The translations under genes were made by a program, and so were the position numbers. Under the pieces are notes generated by a model. That model was not told the DNA's origin. It ran no database searches and was given only the letters and a program-made list of their open reading frames with translations. A stretch of DNA of 64,000 nucleotides, taken from assembly GCF_004765785.1 (NCBI RefSeq), contig NZ_SBIT01000009.1:1-64000 (forward strand), written 5' to 3'. Origin of the DNA: Halorussus ruber (GTDB taxonomy: Archaea > Halobacteriota > Halobacteria > Halobacteriales > Haladaptataceae). Positions 23,547-30,850 of the stretch are shown here, in pieces. Each line of letters opens with the position of its first letter. Positions within the stretch are counted from its first letter, which is position 1.

Positions 23547-25694
23547 CTAGTCAGCGAACTGGTCGATGGTCGTCGCGGTCGTGTCGTCCTCCATCTCGCG
23601 TTCGAGGTCGTCGGGGTGGGGCGCGGGGAAGGTCACGACCGGGTCAGGTCCCGACACCTGCTCGCGGAGCGTCTCGATTTCCTCGAAGATGGCCGCGTCT
23701 CGGCCCGTGCCGGTGATGGTACACCACGCCTCGGTTCGGGTGACGCCGACGAACACCTCGTTTCTGCGCTGGATGAGGTCCTGCCGTCGAGCGTCGTCCT
23801 CGACGTGTTCGACGCCGATGACGTAGACCATCGCGGCCTGATTCCCCTTCGCGCGGTTGATTCGGGAGACGGTGACCGAATCCTCCTCGGCGAACACGTC
23901 GCGGTCGCCGTCCCAGACGAGGTTGGCGTCCACGCCGCGGGAGTCGAGTGCCGCGGCGAGATCTTCGCCCGTGCGTCGGGACGCTCTGACTTCGCCGAGC
24001 GTGACGACCAGCACGTCCTCGGGCGCGAGGCCGCCCTCGGACACGTCCTCGGCGATGCGGTCGGCGACGTACTCGACCTCCTCGCGCTTCCGGCCGAACC
24101 GCTGGAAGCGCACGAACGGGCTGGCGTCCGCCTCGTCGTGAAGCGGGTGCGGGGAGTGTTCGGCGGGCCGAGTCAGTTCGATCGGCTCGCCGTGCTTCCG
24201 GAAGTCGCCGCTCAGCACCTCGTAGCCGATGTCCTCCCAGCCCTCTTGGTTGGTTATCGCCTGCACCGCGCCCTCCTCGCGGCGGAGGCCCATCCCGAGG
24301 GTGTGGGCCAGCATCAGCACCGAGCGCGGGGTCCGGTAGGCCTTGCGCATAATCTGGCTCTTCTGGATACCGCCCTCGTAACTCCCGCTCAGGTCCACCA
24401 TCGGGTCGCCCGCCGCGTCGGTGCCGAATATCTCCTCGGCGGTCGGTACCGTGAGCGTCTGGAGGTTTTGGGCCTCGTCGTAGGCCCAGACGAGGCGCTT
24501 CGGTGGCTCGAGCGCCGCGTAGCAGAGCTTGTAGAAGCCGGGATTGAAGTCTTGGGCCTCGTCTATCAGAATCGCGTCGTAGGACTCCTGTATCCGGCCC
24601 TCCTCGAGCGCCTGCTCGCAACAGCGGTCGAACAGGTCGCCGTCCTCGTCGCCGAACTCCCGCTTGGCTTGCCCGTAGCTCAGCGGCCGGACGCCCGACT
24701 CCTTGGCGATTTTGTAGTAGAGACCGTGCTTGGTCCGCCCGCCCCACCCGTGGAGAATCTCCAGTTTGTCCCAGTCGGGTTCGGGGTCGTCGGGCGAGAA
24801 GAACGCGTAGTAGCGCTCGACGTTCTCCGTCACCGTCTCGTAGAGGCTCTGGGTCTGGAAGGTGAGCGCGATTCGCCAGTCGGGGTGCTTGGCGTGCATC
24901 TGGGCGGCCTTTTTCGCCATCAGGAGCGTCTTGCCCGACCCCGCGATGCCCCGGATTCGCTGTGGCCCGTTCGGAATCTGGAGGCCGATCTCCTCCTGCT
25001 TCTCGTCGAGCCTGTTCAGTCCCTTCTCGACCGTCTCGTAGAGGCCGCCCTTGGTCGTCTCGTCCGCGAGTTCCGGCCCTCGGTCGCCGCTTATGGGCTG
25101 GCCGCCGCTGAGGACCGCGCGAGCGGTCTCGTACTCCGAATCCGACAGCGGTTCGGCGTGGGGGAGCGTCTCGATTCGCTCGCGGAGCGCGACCGGCGAG
25201 AGGTCGTCGGCCAGCAGGACCGGCGGCGCGTTCGGCCCCTCGTGGAACCCCCGCGCCTCCCACTCCTCGCGGGTGATGTTGGGCAGCGCGACGAGCGAGT
25301 TCGCGGCGACCACGCAGTTTCGACGCCGGTCGCAGAGGTCCGACTCCTTCATGAAGTGTTGCAGAACGCGAGTGCTGTGGTCGAACGCCTGCGAGTGGGG
25401 CGCGGAACTCGACTGAGAGGTGTTTCGCAGTATCCACTTCTCGCCCTCGATACGCTGGACGTGGTCGATCTGATACCCCTTGCACTCGATAACGACGAGA
25501 CCGACCGATTGCAGAAACAGCAGGAAGTCGGCCTCTCGGTCGAAGTCTCCCGCGGTCCGGTCCACGATAGGATAGCGACGGTAGCCGACCCCGGTGTCCT
25601 CGGGGCCGAACGCGGCCTTGAGACGCTCCCAGACCTCGCGCTCGGCGGCCGCCCCCGAGTGGTTCGAGATCCGCTCGGACGAAATAAATCGCAT
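23547..25694 (-). CDS. NERD-domain nuclease fused to UvrD-like superfamily 1 helicase
   Basis: In this 715-residue protein residues 10-110 form a nuclease-related (NERD) domain with Glu20, Asp56 in READF and the pair Glu70-x-Lys72 (VVIECKGY), the PD-(D/E)xK pattern. The helicase part has Walker A GIAGSGKT (249-256), Walker B ILIDEAQDF (375-383), motif IV with RKAYRTPRS, motif V with AKGNQAAMVYVIG and a final VGVTRTEAW. All catalytic residues look intact. NERD-helicase fusions include proteins with phage-defence activity (Nhi-like). A repair role is the alternative. It is solitary except for the AT-rich ORF downstream. Confidence 0.9.
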   Translation of the reverse strand: MRFISSERISNHSGAAAEREVWERLKAAFGPEDTGVGYRRYPIVDRTAGDFDREADFLLFLQSVGLVVIECKGYQIDHVQRIEGEKWILRNTSQSSSAPHSQAFDHSTRVLQHFMKESDLCDRRRNCVVAANSLVALPNITREEWEARGFHEGPNAPPVLLADDLSPVALRERIETLPHAEPLSDSEYETARAVLSGGQPISGDRGPELADETTKGGLYETVEKGLNRLDEKQEEIGLQIPNGPQRIRGIAGSGKTLLMAKKAAQMHAKHPDWRIALTFQTQSLYETVTENVERYYAFFSPDDPEPDWDKLEILHGWGGRTKHGLYYKIAKESGVRPLSYGQAKREFGDEDGDLFDRCCEQALEEGRIQESYDAILIDEAQDFNPGFYKLCYAALEPPKRLVWAYDEAQNLQTLTVPTAEEIFGTDAAGDPMVDLSGSYEGGIQKSQIMRKAYRTPRSVLMLAHTLGMGLRREEGAVQAITNQEGWEDIGYEVLSGDFRKHGEPIELTRPAEHSPHPLHDEADASPFVRFQRFGRKREEVEYVADRIAEDVSEGGLAPEDVLVVTLGEVRASRRTGEDLAAALDSRGVDANLVWDGDRDVFAEEDSVTVSRINRAKGNQAAMVYVIGVEHVEDDARRQDLIQRRNEVFVGVTRTEAWCTITGTGRDAAIFEEIETLREQVSGPDPVVTFPAPHPDDLEREMEDDTTATTIDQFAD

Positions 25695-25758
25695 ACTGAA
25701 TGAGGGCGGGGAGGATAGTTTAAATATTTATATTTATCGGGCCGTTCGAATAGTCCGC

Positions 25759-25765
25759 TTTTTAA
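25759..25765 (+). promoter_or_regulatory. TATA-like box of the dihydropteroate synthase gene
   Basis: TTTTTAA lies about 27 bases before the ATG at 25789. It supports that start rather than the in-frame extension that overlaps the divergent helicase gene. Confidence 0.5.
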
Positions 25766-25788
25766 CCCTCCCGCGCCGCCTACCCGAT

Positions 25789-26973
25789 ATGCAGAACGTC
25801 ACCGCCGGGGGCTTGGGAATCGGCGACGACTACCCGCCCAGAATCATGGGCGTGCTGAACGTCAGCGAGGAGTCGCCCTACGACCCGAGCGTCTACGACG
25901 ACCCCGGCGAGGCCGCCGAGTACGTCGATTCACAGCTCATCGCCGAGGGCGCGGACATCGTGGACGTGGGGTTGGAATCCGCGAACAAGCGCTTCGAGGT
26001 CCTCTCGGCCGAGGAGGAACTCGACCGCCTCGACACCGCGGTCGAGGCCATCGAGAGCGTCTCCGGCGACGCCGTCTTCTCCATCGAGACCAGATACGCC
26101 GAGGTCGCCGACGAGGCGCTCTCGCGGGGCTTCGACATGGTCAACGACATCTGCGGGTTCGCCGACCCCAGGATGCCCGACGTGTGCCGCGACCACGACG
26201 CCGCCGTGGTCAAGATGGCGAGTCCGCCGGACCTCGAACGCCCCGGCGCAATCGAGAAGCCGGACGACATCTACGACGCGCTCGAACGCGAGGGGCTGAC
26301 CGACAAGACCATCGTGGACCCCGCGTTCGGCGGATGGTCCGAGGCCAAGACCCTCGAAGACGACCGCGAGACCTTCCGACGCCTGCGGGAGTTCCGCGGC
26401 CTCGGATGCCCCATCCTCGTCTCCATCAACCGGAAGAACTTCCTCCGGAAGCTCGCCGACCGAAGCACCGAGGAGGCCCTGCCCGTCTCGCTGGCCGCGA
26501 CCTCGATGGCGGTCGAGCGCGGCGCGCACGTCGTCCGGACTCACGACGTGGCCGAAACCGCCGACGCCGCGAAAATCGGCGCGGCGTTCGCCCGCGACCG
26601 GGTTCGAGCGGAGTTCGGCGGACGCGGTGGCGACGACGGCATCGCGGTCGAGGAGCTAGACGTGACCAACGCCCGCGAGGCGGCCCGGCACCTCGACCGC
26701 CTCGGGGCCGACCCCGAGCGCGCCGACGAGGTCACGACCCGCGTCTTCGAGTTGTCCGGACTCGAAGCGAGCGAGCGCGACCTCCTCGAATCCGCCGCCG
26801 GTTCGACCGGAGCGGTCGTCGCCTCGGGTCCTGCGGGCACTCTCCTCGGCGGGTCGCCCGCCGCGCTGTCCCGCCTGCGCTCCCGCGTCGAAGAGAACCG
26901 CGGCGCAGACAACCACGGGACCGCCGAGCGCCTCGACGCGGCCCTCGATTCGGTCCGCGATACGAACGAGTAA
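25789..26973 (+). CDS. folP: Dihydropteroate synthase-like protein
   Basis: This 394-residue TIM-barrel protein is of the pterin-binding family. It begins with IMGVLNVSEESPYDPSVY, the DHPS signature that holds the pterin and pyrophosphate. Other parts are DIVDVGLESANKR, VNDICGFADPRM and a GCPILVSINRKNFLRKL segment with the conserved Lys. The motif SxKxF near the C-terminal barrel end is present as SINRKNF. About 100 extra residues follow (from about 290), which ordinary DHPS of about 280 residues lacks. The adjacent MptE gene supports a role in folate/pterin synthesis. Some archaeal paralogues act on other pterins, so exact activity is less certain. Confidence 0.86.
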   Translation: MQNVTAGGLGIGDDYPPRIMGVLNVSEESPYDPSVYDDPGEAAEYVDSQLIAEGADIVDVGLESANKRFEVLSAEEELDRLDTAVEAIESVSGDAVFSIETRYAEVADEALSRGFDMVNDICGFADPRMPDVCRDHDAAVVKMASPPDLERPGAIEKPDDIYDALEREGLTDKTIVDPAFGGWSEAKTLEDDRETFRRLREFRGLGCPILVSINRKNFLRKLADRSTEEALPVSLAATSMAVERGAHVVRTHDVAETADAAKIGAAFARDRVRAEFGGRGGDDGIAVEELDVTNAREAARHLDRLGADPERADEVTTRVFELSGLEASERDLLESAAGSTGAVVASGPAGTLLGGSPAALSRLRSRVEENRGADNHGTAERLDAALDSVRDTNE

Positions 26974-27014
26974 GAGAAAACTTATGCCGGGAGAGAAGCA
27001 AATCACGCTTGGGA

Positions 27015-27064
27015 AGCCGGAAGGGCGCTCGCGGGTAGGGGTACTTGCTTGCGCACTTCCGGCT
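27015..27064 (+). promoter_or_regulatory. Long-range stem in the leader of mptE
   Basis: AGCCGGAAG (27015-27023) is the exact complement of CTTCCGGCT (27056-27064). A GCGC-rich inner extension and a 20-odd base loop lie between, ending 14 bases before the mptE ATG. It could act as an intergenic processing or control structure. Confidence 0.4.
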
Positions 27065-27078
27065 CGAACGGTTCTGAC

Positions 27079-27807
27079 ATGAACTACGAAACGTGGAGAC
27101 CCGTCTACGAGCAGATTCTGGCGGACTTCGGCTTCGACCGCGAGAGCGACGAGCGCGCCCGGGACGAGTTGGCCGACCTGACTCGCTGCTCGGGCTCGAC
27201 CGCCGAGTTCGACCTGCGCCGCCTCGACGTGTCCGGCGAGGTCGTCGCCATCGCGGGCGCTGGCCCCTCGCTGACGGACCCCGACCACTCCGAGCGCCCG
27301 GGTCAACTCGACCGAGCGCGCGAGGCCGACGCCGTCTTCGCCGCCTCGACCGCCGCCGACGCGCTCCGGGCCGAGGGCGTCGGCGTCGATTGCATGGTGA
27401 CCGACTTGGACAAGAAACCCGAGACGGCCCGCGAACTCACCGAGGAGGGCACGCCGGTCGCGGCCCACGCGCACGGGGACAATAGTAATATGGTCCGCAA
27501 ATGGATACCGCGCTTCGACGCCGAGAGCGTCCTGCCGACCACGCAGGCCCGGCCGGTCGCCCACGTCCGGAACTTCGGCGGGTTCACCGACGGCGACCGG
27601 GCGGCCTTCCTCGCGGACCACCTCGGCGCGGGGCGACTCGTCTTCGTCGGCTGGGACTTCGAGGACCCCGACGTGGACCCGATGAAGGCCCGGAAGTTGG
27701 CGTGGGCCGAGCGACTCCTCAGGTGGCTGGAAATCCGGCGCGGCGAGGAGTTCGGCGTGCTAGACGGTCGCAGGGACGGACTCGGCGTCGGCGAGTTTCC
27801 GGACTGA
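27079..27807 (+). CDS. mptE: 6-hydroxymethyl-7,8-dihydropterin pyrophosphokinase, MptE-like
   Basis: This 242-residue member of the archaeal DUF115 family includes MptE, the archaeal replacement for bacterial FolK. It phosphorylates 6-hydroxymethyl-dihydropterin to its diphosphate. Visible motifs are VVAIAGAGPSLTDPD (nucleotide-binding start), DAVFAASTAADALRAEGV, CMVTDLDKKPE and GTPVAAHAHGDN, followed by RLVFVGWDFEDPD. I chose the ATG at 27079 (MNYETWRPVYEQIL). It is the second pterin gene after dihydropteroate synthase, so the two consecutive steps are adjacent. The 105-base gap with a long-range stem leaves open whether they share one transcript. Confidence 0.88.
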   Translation: MNYETWRPVYEQILADFGFDRESDERARDELADLTRCSGSTAEFDLRRLDVSGEVVAIAGAGPSLTDPDHSERPGQLDRAREADAVFAASTAADALRAEGVGVDCMVTDLDKKPETARELTEEGTPVAAHAHGDNSNMVRKWIPRFDAESVLPTTQARPVAHVRNFGGFTDGDRAAFLADHLGAGRLVFVGWDFEDPDVDPMKARKLAWAERLLRWLEIRRGEEFGVLDGRRDGLGVGEFPD

Positions 27808-27815
27808 GTGGAGTC

Positions 27816-28787
27816 CTACGGTTCCAGCACGACTTTCCCGGTCGTCTCGCGGTTCTCGATGGCCTCGTGGGCCTCTGCGGCGTCTTCGAGGGGGAAGGTC
27901 TCGCCCACGACGACCTCCAACTCGCCCGCGACCAGCATCTCCTGTAGTTCGGGCACCGACGCGAGGATTCGCTGGGGGTCGCGCTGGAGCGCGTTGCCGA
28001 GGTGGAACCCGATTACCGACTTGTTCTCGAACAGGAGGCGGGTGGTATCGACTTCCCCGGGTTCGCCGCTGGCCGCGCCGTAGGCCACCACGCGCCCGAA
28101 GTGCGAGAGGGCGTCGAGGCTCCGGGCGAACGTCTCGCCGCCCACGCCGTCGAGGACCAAATCGACGCCCTCGCCGCCGGTTTCGTCCGCGATGACTTCG
28201 CGGAAGTCCTCCTGTTCGTAGTTGATGGGGTGGTCACAGCCGAGTCGCTCGGCGAGGGCCAACTTCTCGTCGGTGCTGGCGGTGCCGAAGACCTCGGCGT
28301 CGGCGGCCGCGGCGAGTTGGACCGCCGCGGTGCCGACCCCGCCCGCCGCGGCGTGGACGAGGACGCGCTCGCCCGCTTCCAGTTCGCCCCACTCGTGGAG
28401 GACCGCGTGGGCGGTCAGGAACTGGACCGGGAACCCGGCGGCCTCGGCGAACGACATCGACTCGGGCACCTCGAACAGCGAGTCGGCGTCGGCGACGGCG
28501 TACTCGGCGTAGGCGTTCTGGCCCGTCATGGCGACGACGCGCTGGCCCTCCTCGCGCTCGACGCCCTCGCCCACCGCGTCGATGGTGCCCGCGGCCTCCA
28601 TGCCGGGCACGTAGGCCGGTTCCGGGCCGCCGACGTAGTGGCCCCGGCGTTGCATGATGTCCGCGAAGTTGACGCCCGCGGCCTCGACCTCGATTCGGAC
28701 CTCGCCCGGACCGGGGTCGGGCATCTCGGCGTCCGTGACTTCCAGTACACTGCTGTCGCCGAACTCGGTGGCCTCGACTCTCTGCAT
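27816..28787 (-). CDS. Zinc-independent quinone oxidoreductase (MDR family)
   Basis: This 323-residue medium-chain dehydrogenase/reductase is of the QOR type. It begins MQRVEATEFGDSSVLEVTD, carries the family motif AAGVNFADIMQRRGHY near residue 38 and has the NADPH-binding Rossmann motif AAAGGVGTAAVQLA near residue 145. The structural and catalytic zinc ligands of alcohol dehydrogenases are absent. Such enzymes reduce quinones or enones with NADPH, giving one-electron or two-electron products. It stands alone and is convergent with mptE, with 8 bases between the stops. Confidence 0.88.
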   Translation of the reverse strand: MQRVEATEFGDSSVLEVTDAEMPDPGPGEVRIEVEAAGVNFADIMQRRGHYVGGPEPAYVPGMEAAGTIDAVGEGVEREEGQRVVAMTGQNAYAEYAVADADSLFEVPESMSFAEAAGFPVQFLTAHAVLHEWGELEAGERVLVHAAAGGVGTAAVQLAAAADAEVFGTASTDEKLALAERLGCDHPINYEQEDFREVIADETGGEGVDLVLDGVGGETFARSLDALSHFGRVVAYGAASGEPGEVDTTRLLFENKSVIGFHLGNALQRDPQRILASVPELQEMLVAGELEVVVGETFPLEDAAEAHEAIENRETTGKVVLEP

Positions 28788-28827
28788 GGAGTCGCCTTCG
28801 GGCCGAACGCGGATAAACTCTCACCCC

Positions 28828-28874
28828 GTGGTCAGTTCTTCCGGTTCGGGGCGTGGTCAGTTCTTCCGGTTCGG
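28828..28874. repeat. 25-base tandem duplication at a gene end
   Basis: The 22-base sequence beginning GTGGTCAGTTCTTCCGG occurs at 28828 and again at 28853 with period 25. The second copy contains the stop codon region of the downstream gene. It is a recent slippage-type duplication, neutral for the protein. Confidence 0.6.
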
Positions 28875-29432
28875 CGTCCACGGTTCCGTCAGCTCTGCGG
28901 GCAGGCAGCCGCAGATGCGGAGGAGATGGACGGTGAGACCGACTTGCACCGCGATGCCCGCGCCCAACAGTCCGTAGTTCCACGCCGGGTCGCCGGGGTA
29001 CATCAGCCCGAGCGCGACCGCCCGCTCGGAGACGGGCCAGAACGGTTCGGCGGGGTTGTCCGCGACGGGAATCATCAGCACGTCCGCGAGGAGGTGGCTG
29101 GCGAGTCCGGCGAGCGTCCCACCGGCCCCGAGCGCGAACGCCGAGCGCGGCCGGAAGGCGGGCACGCTGTCGATTCGGCGCGCGAGCCAGCGGACGTTGA
29201 CCGAGACGAACGCGAACGCGAGGCCGACGACGAGCGTCGCCGAGAGCGCGAACAGCACGGTGTGGGGGCCGCCGTGGTGGTGCGAGAAGGGAATCTTGCC
29301 GTCTACGTCCGGCAGGAGCGCGGTGGCGAGCGCCAGCGCCACGACCGGCAGGTATCGGCGCTTCCGGTCGAGCAGGACCGCGGCGGGCGCGACCAACAGC
29401 AGGGCCATGCCGACGTGGCCCAGCGGAAACAT
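28857..29432 (-). CDS. YdjM-type membrane metal-dependent hydrolase
   Basis: This 191-residue inner-membrane protein is of the LexA-regulated YdjM family. It begins MFPLGHVGMALLLVAPAAVL, where the early His is conserved. It has LLPDVDGKIPFSHHHGGPHT near residue 39, a metal-site signature with Asp and clustered His. It also has LASHLLADVLMIPVADNP near residue 110 with a further His and Asp. About five membrane segments are predicted. Family members are predicted hydrolases of unknown substrate. The start at 29432 follows the haloarchaeal norm, while the extension upstream is polar. Confidence 0.82.
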   Translation of the reverse strand: MFPLGHVGMALLLVAPAAVLLDRKRRYLPVVALALATALLPDVDGKIPFSHHHGGPHTVLFALSATLVVGLAFAFVSVNVRWLARRIDSVPAFRPRSAFALGAGGTLAGLASHLLADVLMIPVADNPAEPFWPVSERAVALGLMYPGDPAWNYGLLGAGIAVQVGLTVHLLRICGCLPAELTEPWTPNRKN

Positions 29433-29537
29433 ACGATTGGTACTGCCCAGAGCCAATTAAGCGCGATGGGCAACGTCGAGAATCGGTCGCTCGGTGAACC
29501 AGTCACCGCATCGCTCGGTTCGACAATCCAGGCCCCT

Positions 29538-29780
29538 GGCGGACTGAAAGGGCGAGCGGGGTTCGCGGTTGTCGTGAGCGAAGTGAACGACTGCTCGACG
29601 GACGCGGTTTGTCCGCCGGTGGCCGGAGGCCCGTGGTCGGCTCAGCGACCCCTATCCGAGGCGGGCGGTGTCTCGCTGAACGAAGTGAGGCGAGGCTCGG
29701 AAGACGTGGTTTGTCTTCCGGCGCGGAGAGCCGAGGATATGTCGCTGAGCGACCGCGAACCGCGCGAGGGCTTTCGAGGT
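29538..29780 (+). repeat. Structured repeat family A, copy A5 (long form)
   Basis: This is the longest copy, 243 bases. P1 is TGAAAG (29544-29549) with CTTTCG (29769-29774). P2 is GGTTCGCG/CGCGAACC, P3 CTCAGCGAC/GTCGCTGAG (9 bp), loop CCCT/AT and ATCC/GGAT, as in A1. It differs by extra hairpins in the junction arm (GTCGTGAGCGAAGTGAACGAC and GGACGCGGTTTGTCC) and in the apical arm. Two CGCTCGGTG-type motifs precede it. It lies upstream of the VOC epimerase stop and points toward copy A6 across that gene. Confidence 0.82.
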
Positions 29781-29835
29781 CTCGTCGCTGACTCCGTAGT
29801 TCGTCAGAACAGTACCACGACACCACCGAGCGAAA

Positions 29836-30321
29836 TCACGACTCGGACAGTCGCTTCCCGCCGATGTAGAGGCGCTCGGGGTCGGGTCGCTCGTCGGCGA
29901 ACGACTCGCGGTACTCCATCAGTTGCCAGAGGACGCCGGTCGGGTTGCGCGGCGAGACGAACGCCTCGGACCACTCGTCGTAGTCGGTCCGGTCCACCAC
30001 GCGAATCTCCTCGGCTTCGAGGGTTGCGATGGCGGCGTCCATGTCGGCGACTTCGAGCGTGACGTGGTGCATCCCCGGCCCGTTCTCGGCGAGGAAGTCC
30101 GTCAGGAAGGAGTCTTCGCCCTCGACGGGTTCGATGAGTTCGACGCGGGAGGCGTCCCCGAGGAGGTAGTAGGCCCACCGGAACGCGCCGGTCGGGTCCT
30201 CCTCGTGGACGAGTTTTTCGGCCCCGAGGAGGGTCAGCAGGGGTTCGGCCTCGTCCACGGAGTGGACGGCGACGCCGACGTGGTCCACGCGGATTTCGGG
30301 GGTTTCTGTCGAGTCCGTCAT
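29836..30321 (-). CDS. mce: VOC-family protein, probable methylmalonyl-CoA epimerase
   Basis: This 161-residue protein consists of two beta-alpha-beta-beta-beta units of the glyoxalase/VOC fold. It begins IRVDHVGVAVHSVDEAEPLL with metal ligand His14. The second half starts GPGMHHVTLEVADMDAAIAT with a further His, and the last ligand is the Glu of WQLMEY near residue 138. Spacing and the opening D-H-V/I-G-V/I-A-V match methylmalonyl-CoA epimerases, which link propionyl-CoA breakdown to succinyl-CoA. Related VOC proteins cannot be excluded without alignment. The gene is flanked by inverted repeats A5 and A6. Confidence 0.8.
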   Translation of the reverse strand: MTDSTETPEIRVDHVGVAVHSVDEAEPLLTLLGAEKLVHEEDPTGAFRWAYYLLGDASRVELIEPVEGEDSFLTDFLAENGPGMHHVTLEVADMDAAIATLEAEEIRVVDRTDYDEWSEAFVSPRNPTGVLWQLMEYRESFADERPDPERLYIGGKRLSES

Positions 30322-30496
30322 GAGTTTGCTGTGTGATTTCGGAGTAGATAGGTTTTGGGTGGGTTCTAGGGGTGGTTGGATTTTAGATAACTCTATATTT
30401 TCTTAAGCAATGTAATTATTTTCTAAGAGTGTTTATAGTAGTCTTTTGGGAATTAGGTGACGAGCGCGAACCGCAGAATCGTAGCCGTGAACGTTT

Positions 30497-30625
30497 CTTG
30501 AAGCCCCCGCCCGGTCGCGGTCGCTGGCCGACATATCTGCGCCTTCCCGCACCGCGCGGCCCAGATAGGGGTCGGCCAGACGACCACGGGCCTGACGGCC
30601 CGCGACCGGGCGGCCCCTTCATCCC
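30497..30625 (-). repeat. Structured repeat family A, copy A6
   Basis: This minus-strand copy has a clear three-way junction. P1 is TGAAG/CTTCA. P2 is CCGCCCGGTCGC with GCGACCGGGCGG, 12 bp. A small hairpin GGGCC-gtca-GGCCC follows. P3 starts with GGTCG/CGACC, a one-base bulge, then the 9-bp stem CTGGCCGAC/GTCGGCCAG. The loop is CCCT/AT and the next helix ATCTG/CAGAT. Tandem 27-base units follow on the P1 side. The upstream 30322-30480 stretch is AT-rich and holds no gene I can support. Confidence 0.87.
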
Positions 30626-30720
30626 ACCCTGTCAGTTGATTCGCCGGGCGCTTTCAGTCGGCTGATTCACCGGGCGCGTTCTGTCGGGTGCTTCGCCCAG
30701 CGCGTCCCTGTCGAAAGTCC

Positions 30721-30789
30721 CACCGAGCGCATCCTCGTGGTCAGTCCCACCGAGCGCATCCTCGTGGTCGGTCCCACCGAGCGCACACC
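30721..30789. repeat. 27-base tandem repeat next to A6
   Basis: Two complete copies of a 27-base unit (starting CACCGAGCGCATCCTCGTGG) at 30721-30747 and 30748-30774 differ at one base. A partial third, CACCGAGCGCACACC, follows. Weaker versions extend left to about 30650. The CACCGAGCG motif also flanks the P1 side of A4, and related CGCTCGGTG or TTCGGTGG motifs flank A1, A2 and A5. Confidence 0.7.
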
Positions 30790-30850
30790 GGGCGGCGGCC
30801 CGCGGCCGCCGCCCGGCTGAAACCCCTCGCGGTCGAAACCGCCGGGAAAA

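Noticed and set aside
23616-25703. 695-codon plus-strand frame opposite the NERD-helicase
   Set aside because: Antisense shadow. The minus strand has complete helicase and nuclease motifs.
30721-30789. 27-base tandem repeats as a CRISPR array
   Set aside because: Units are directly adjacent with no spacers, there are only two to three of them, and no cas gene is in the window.
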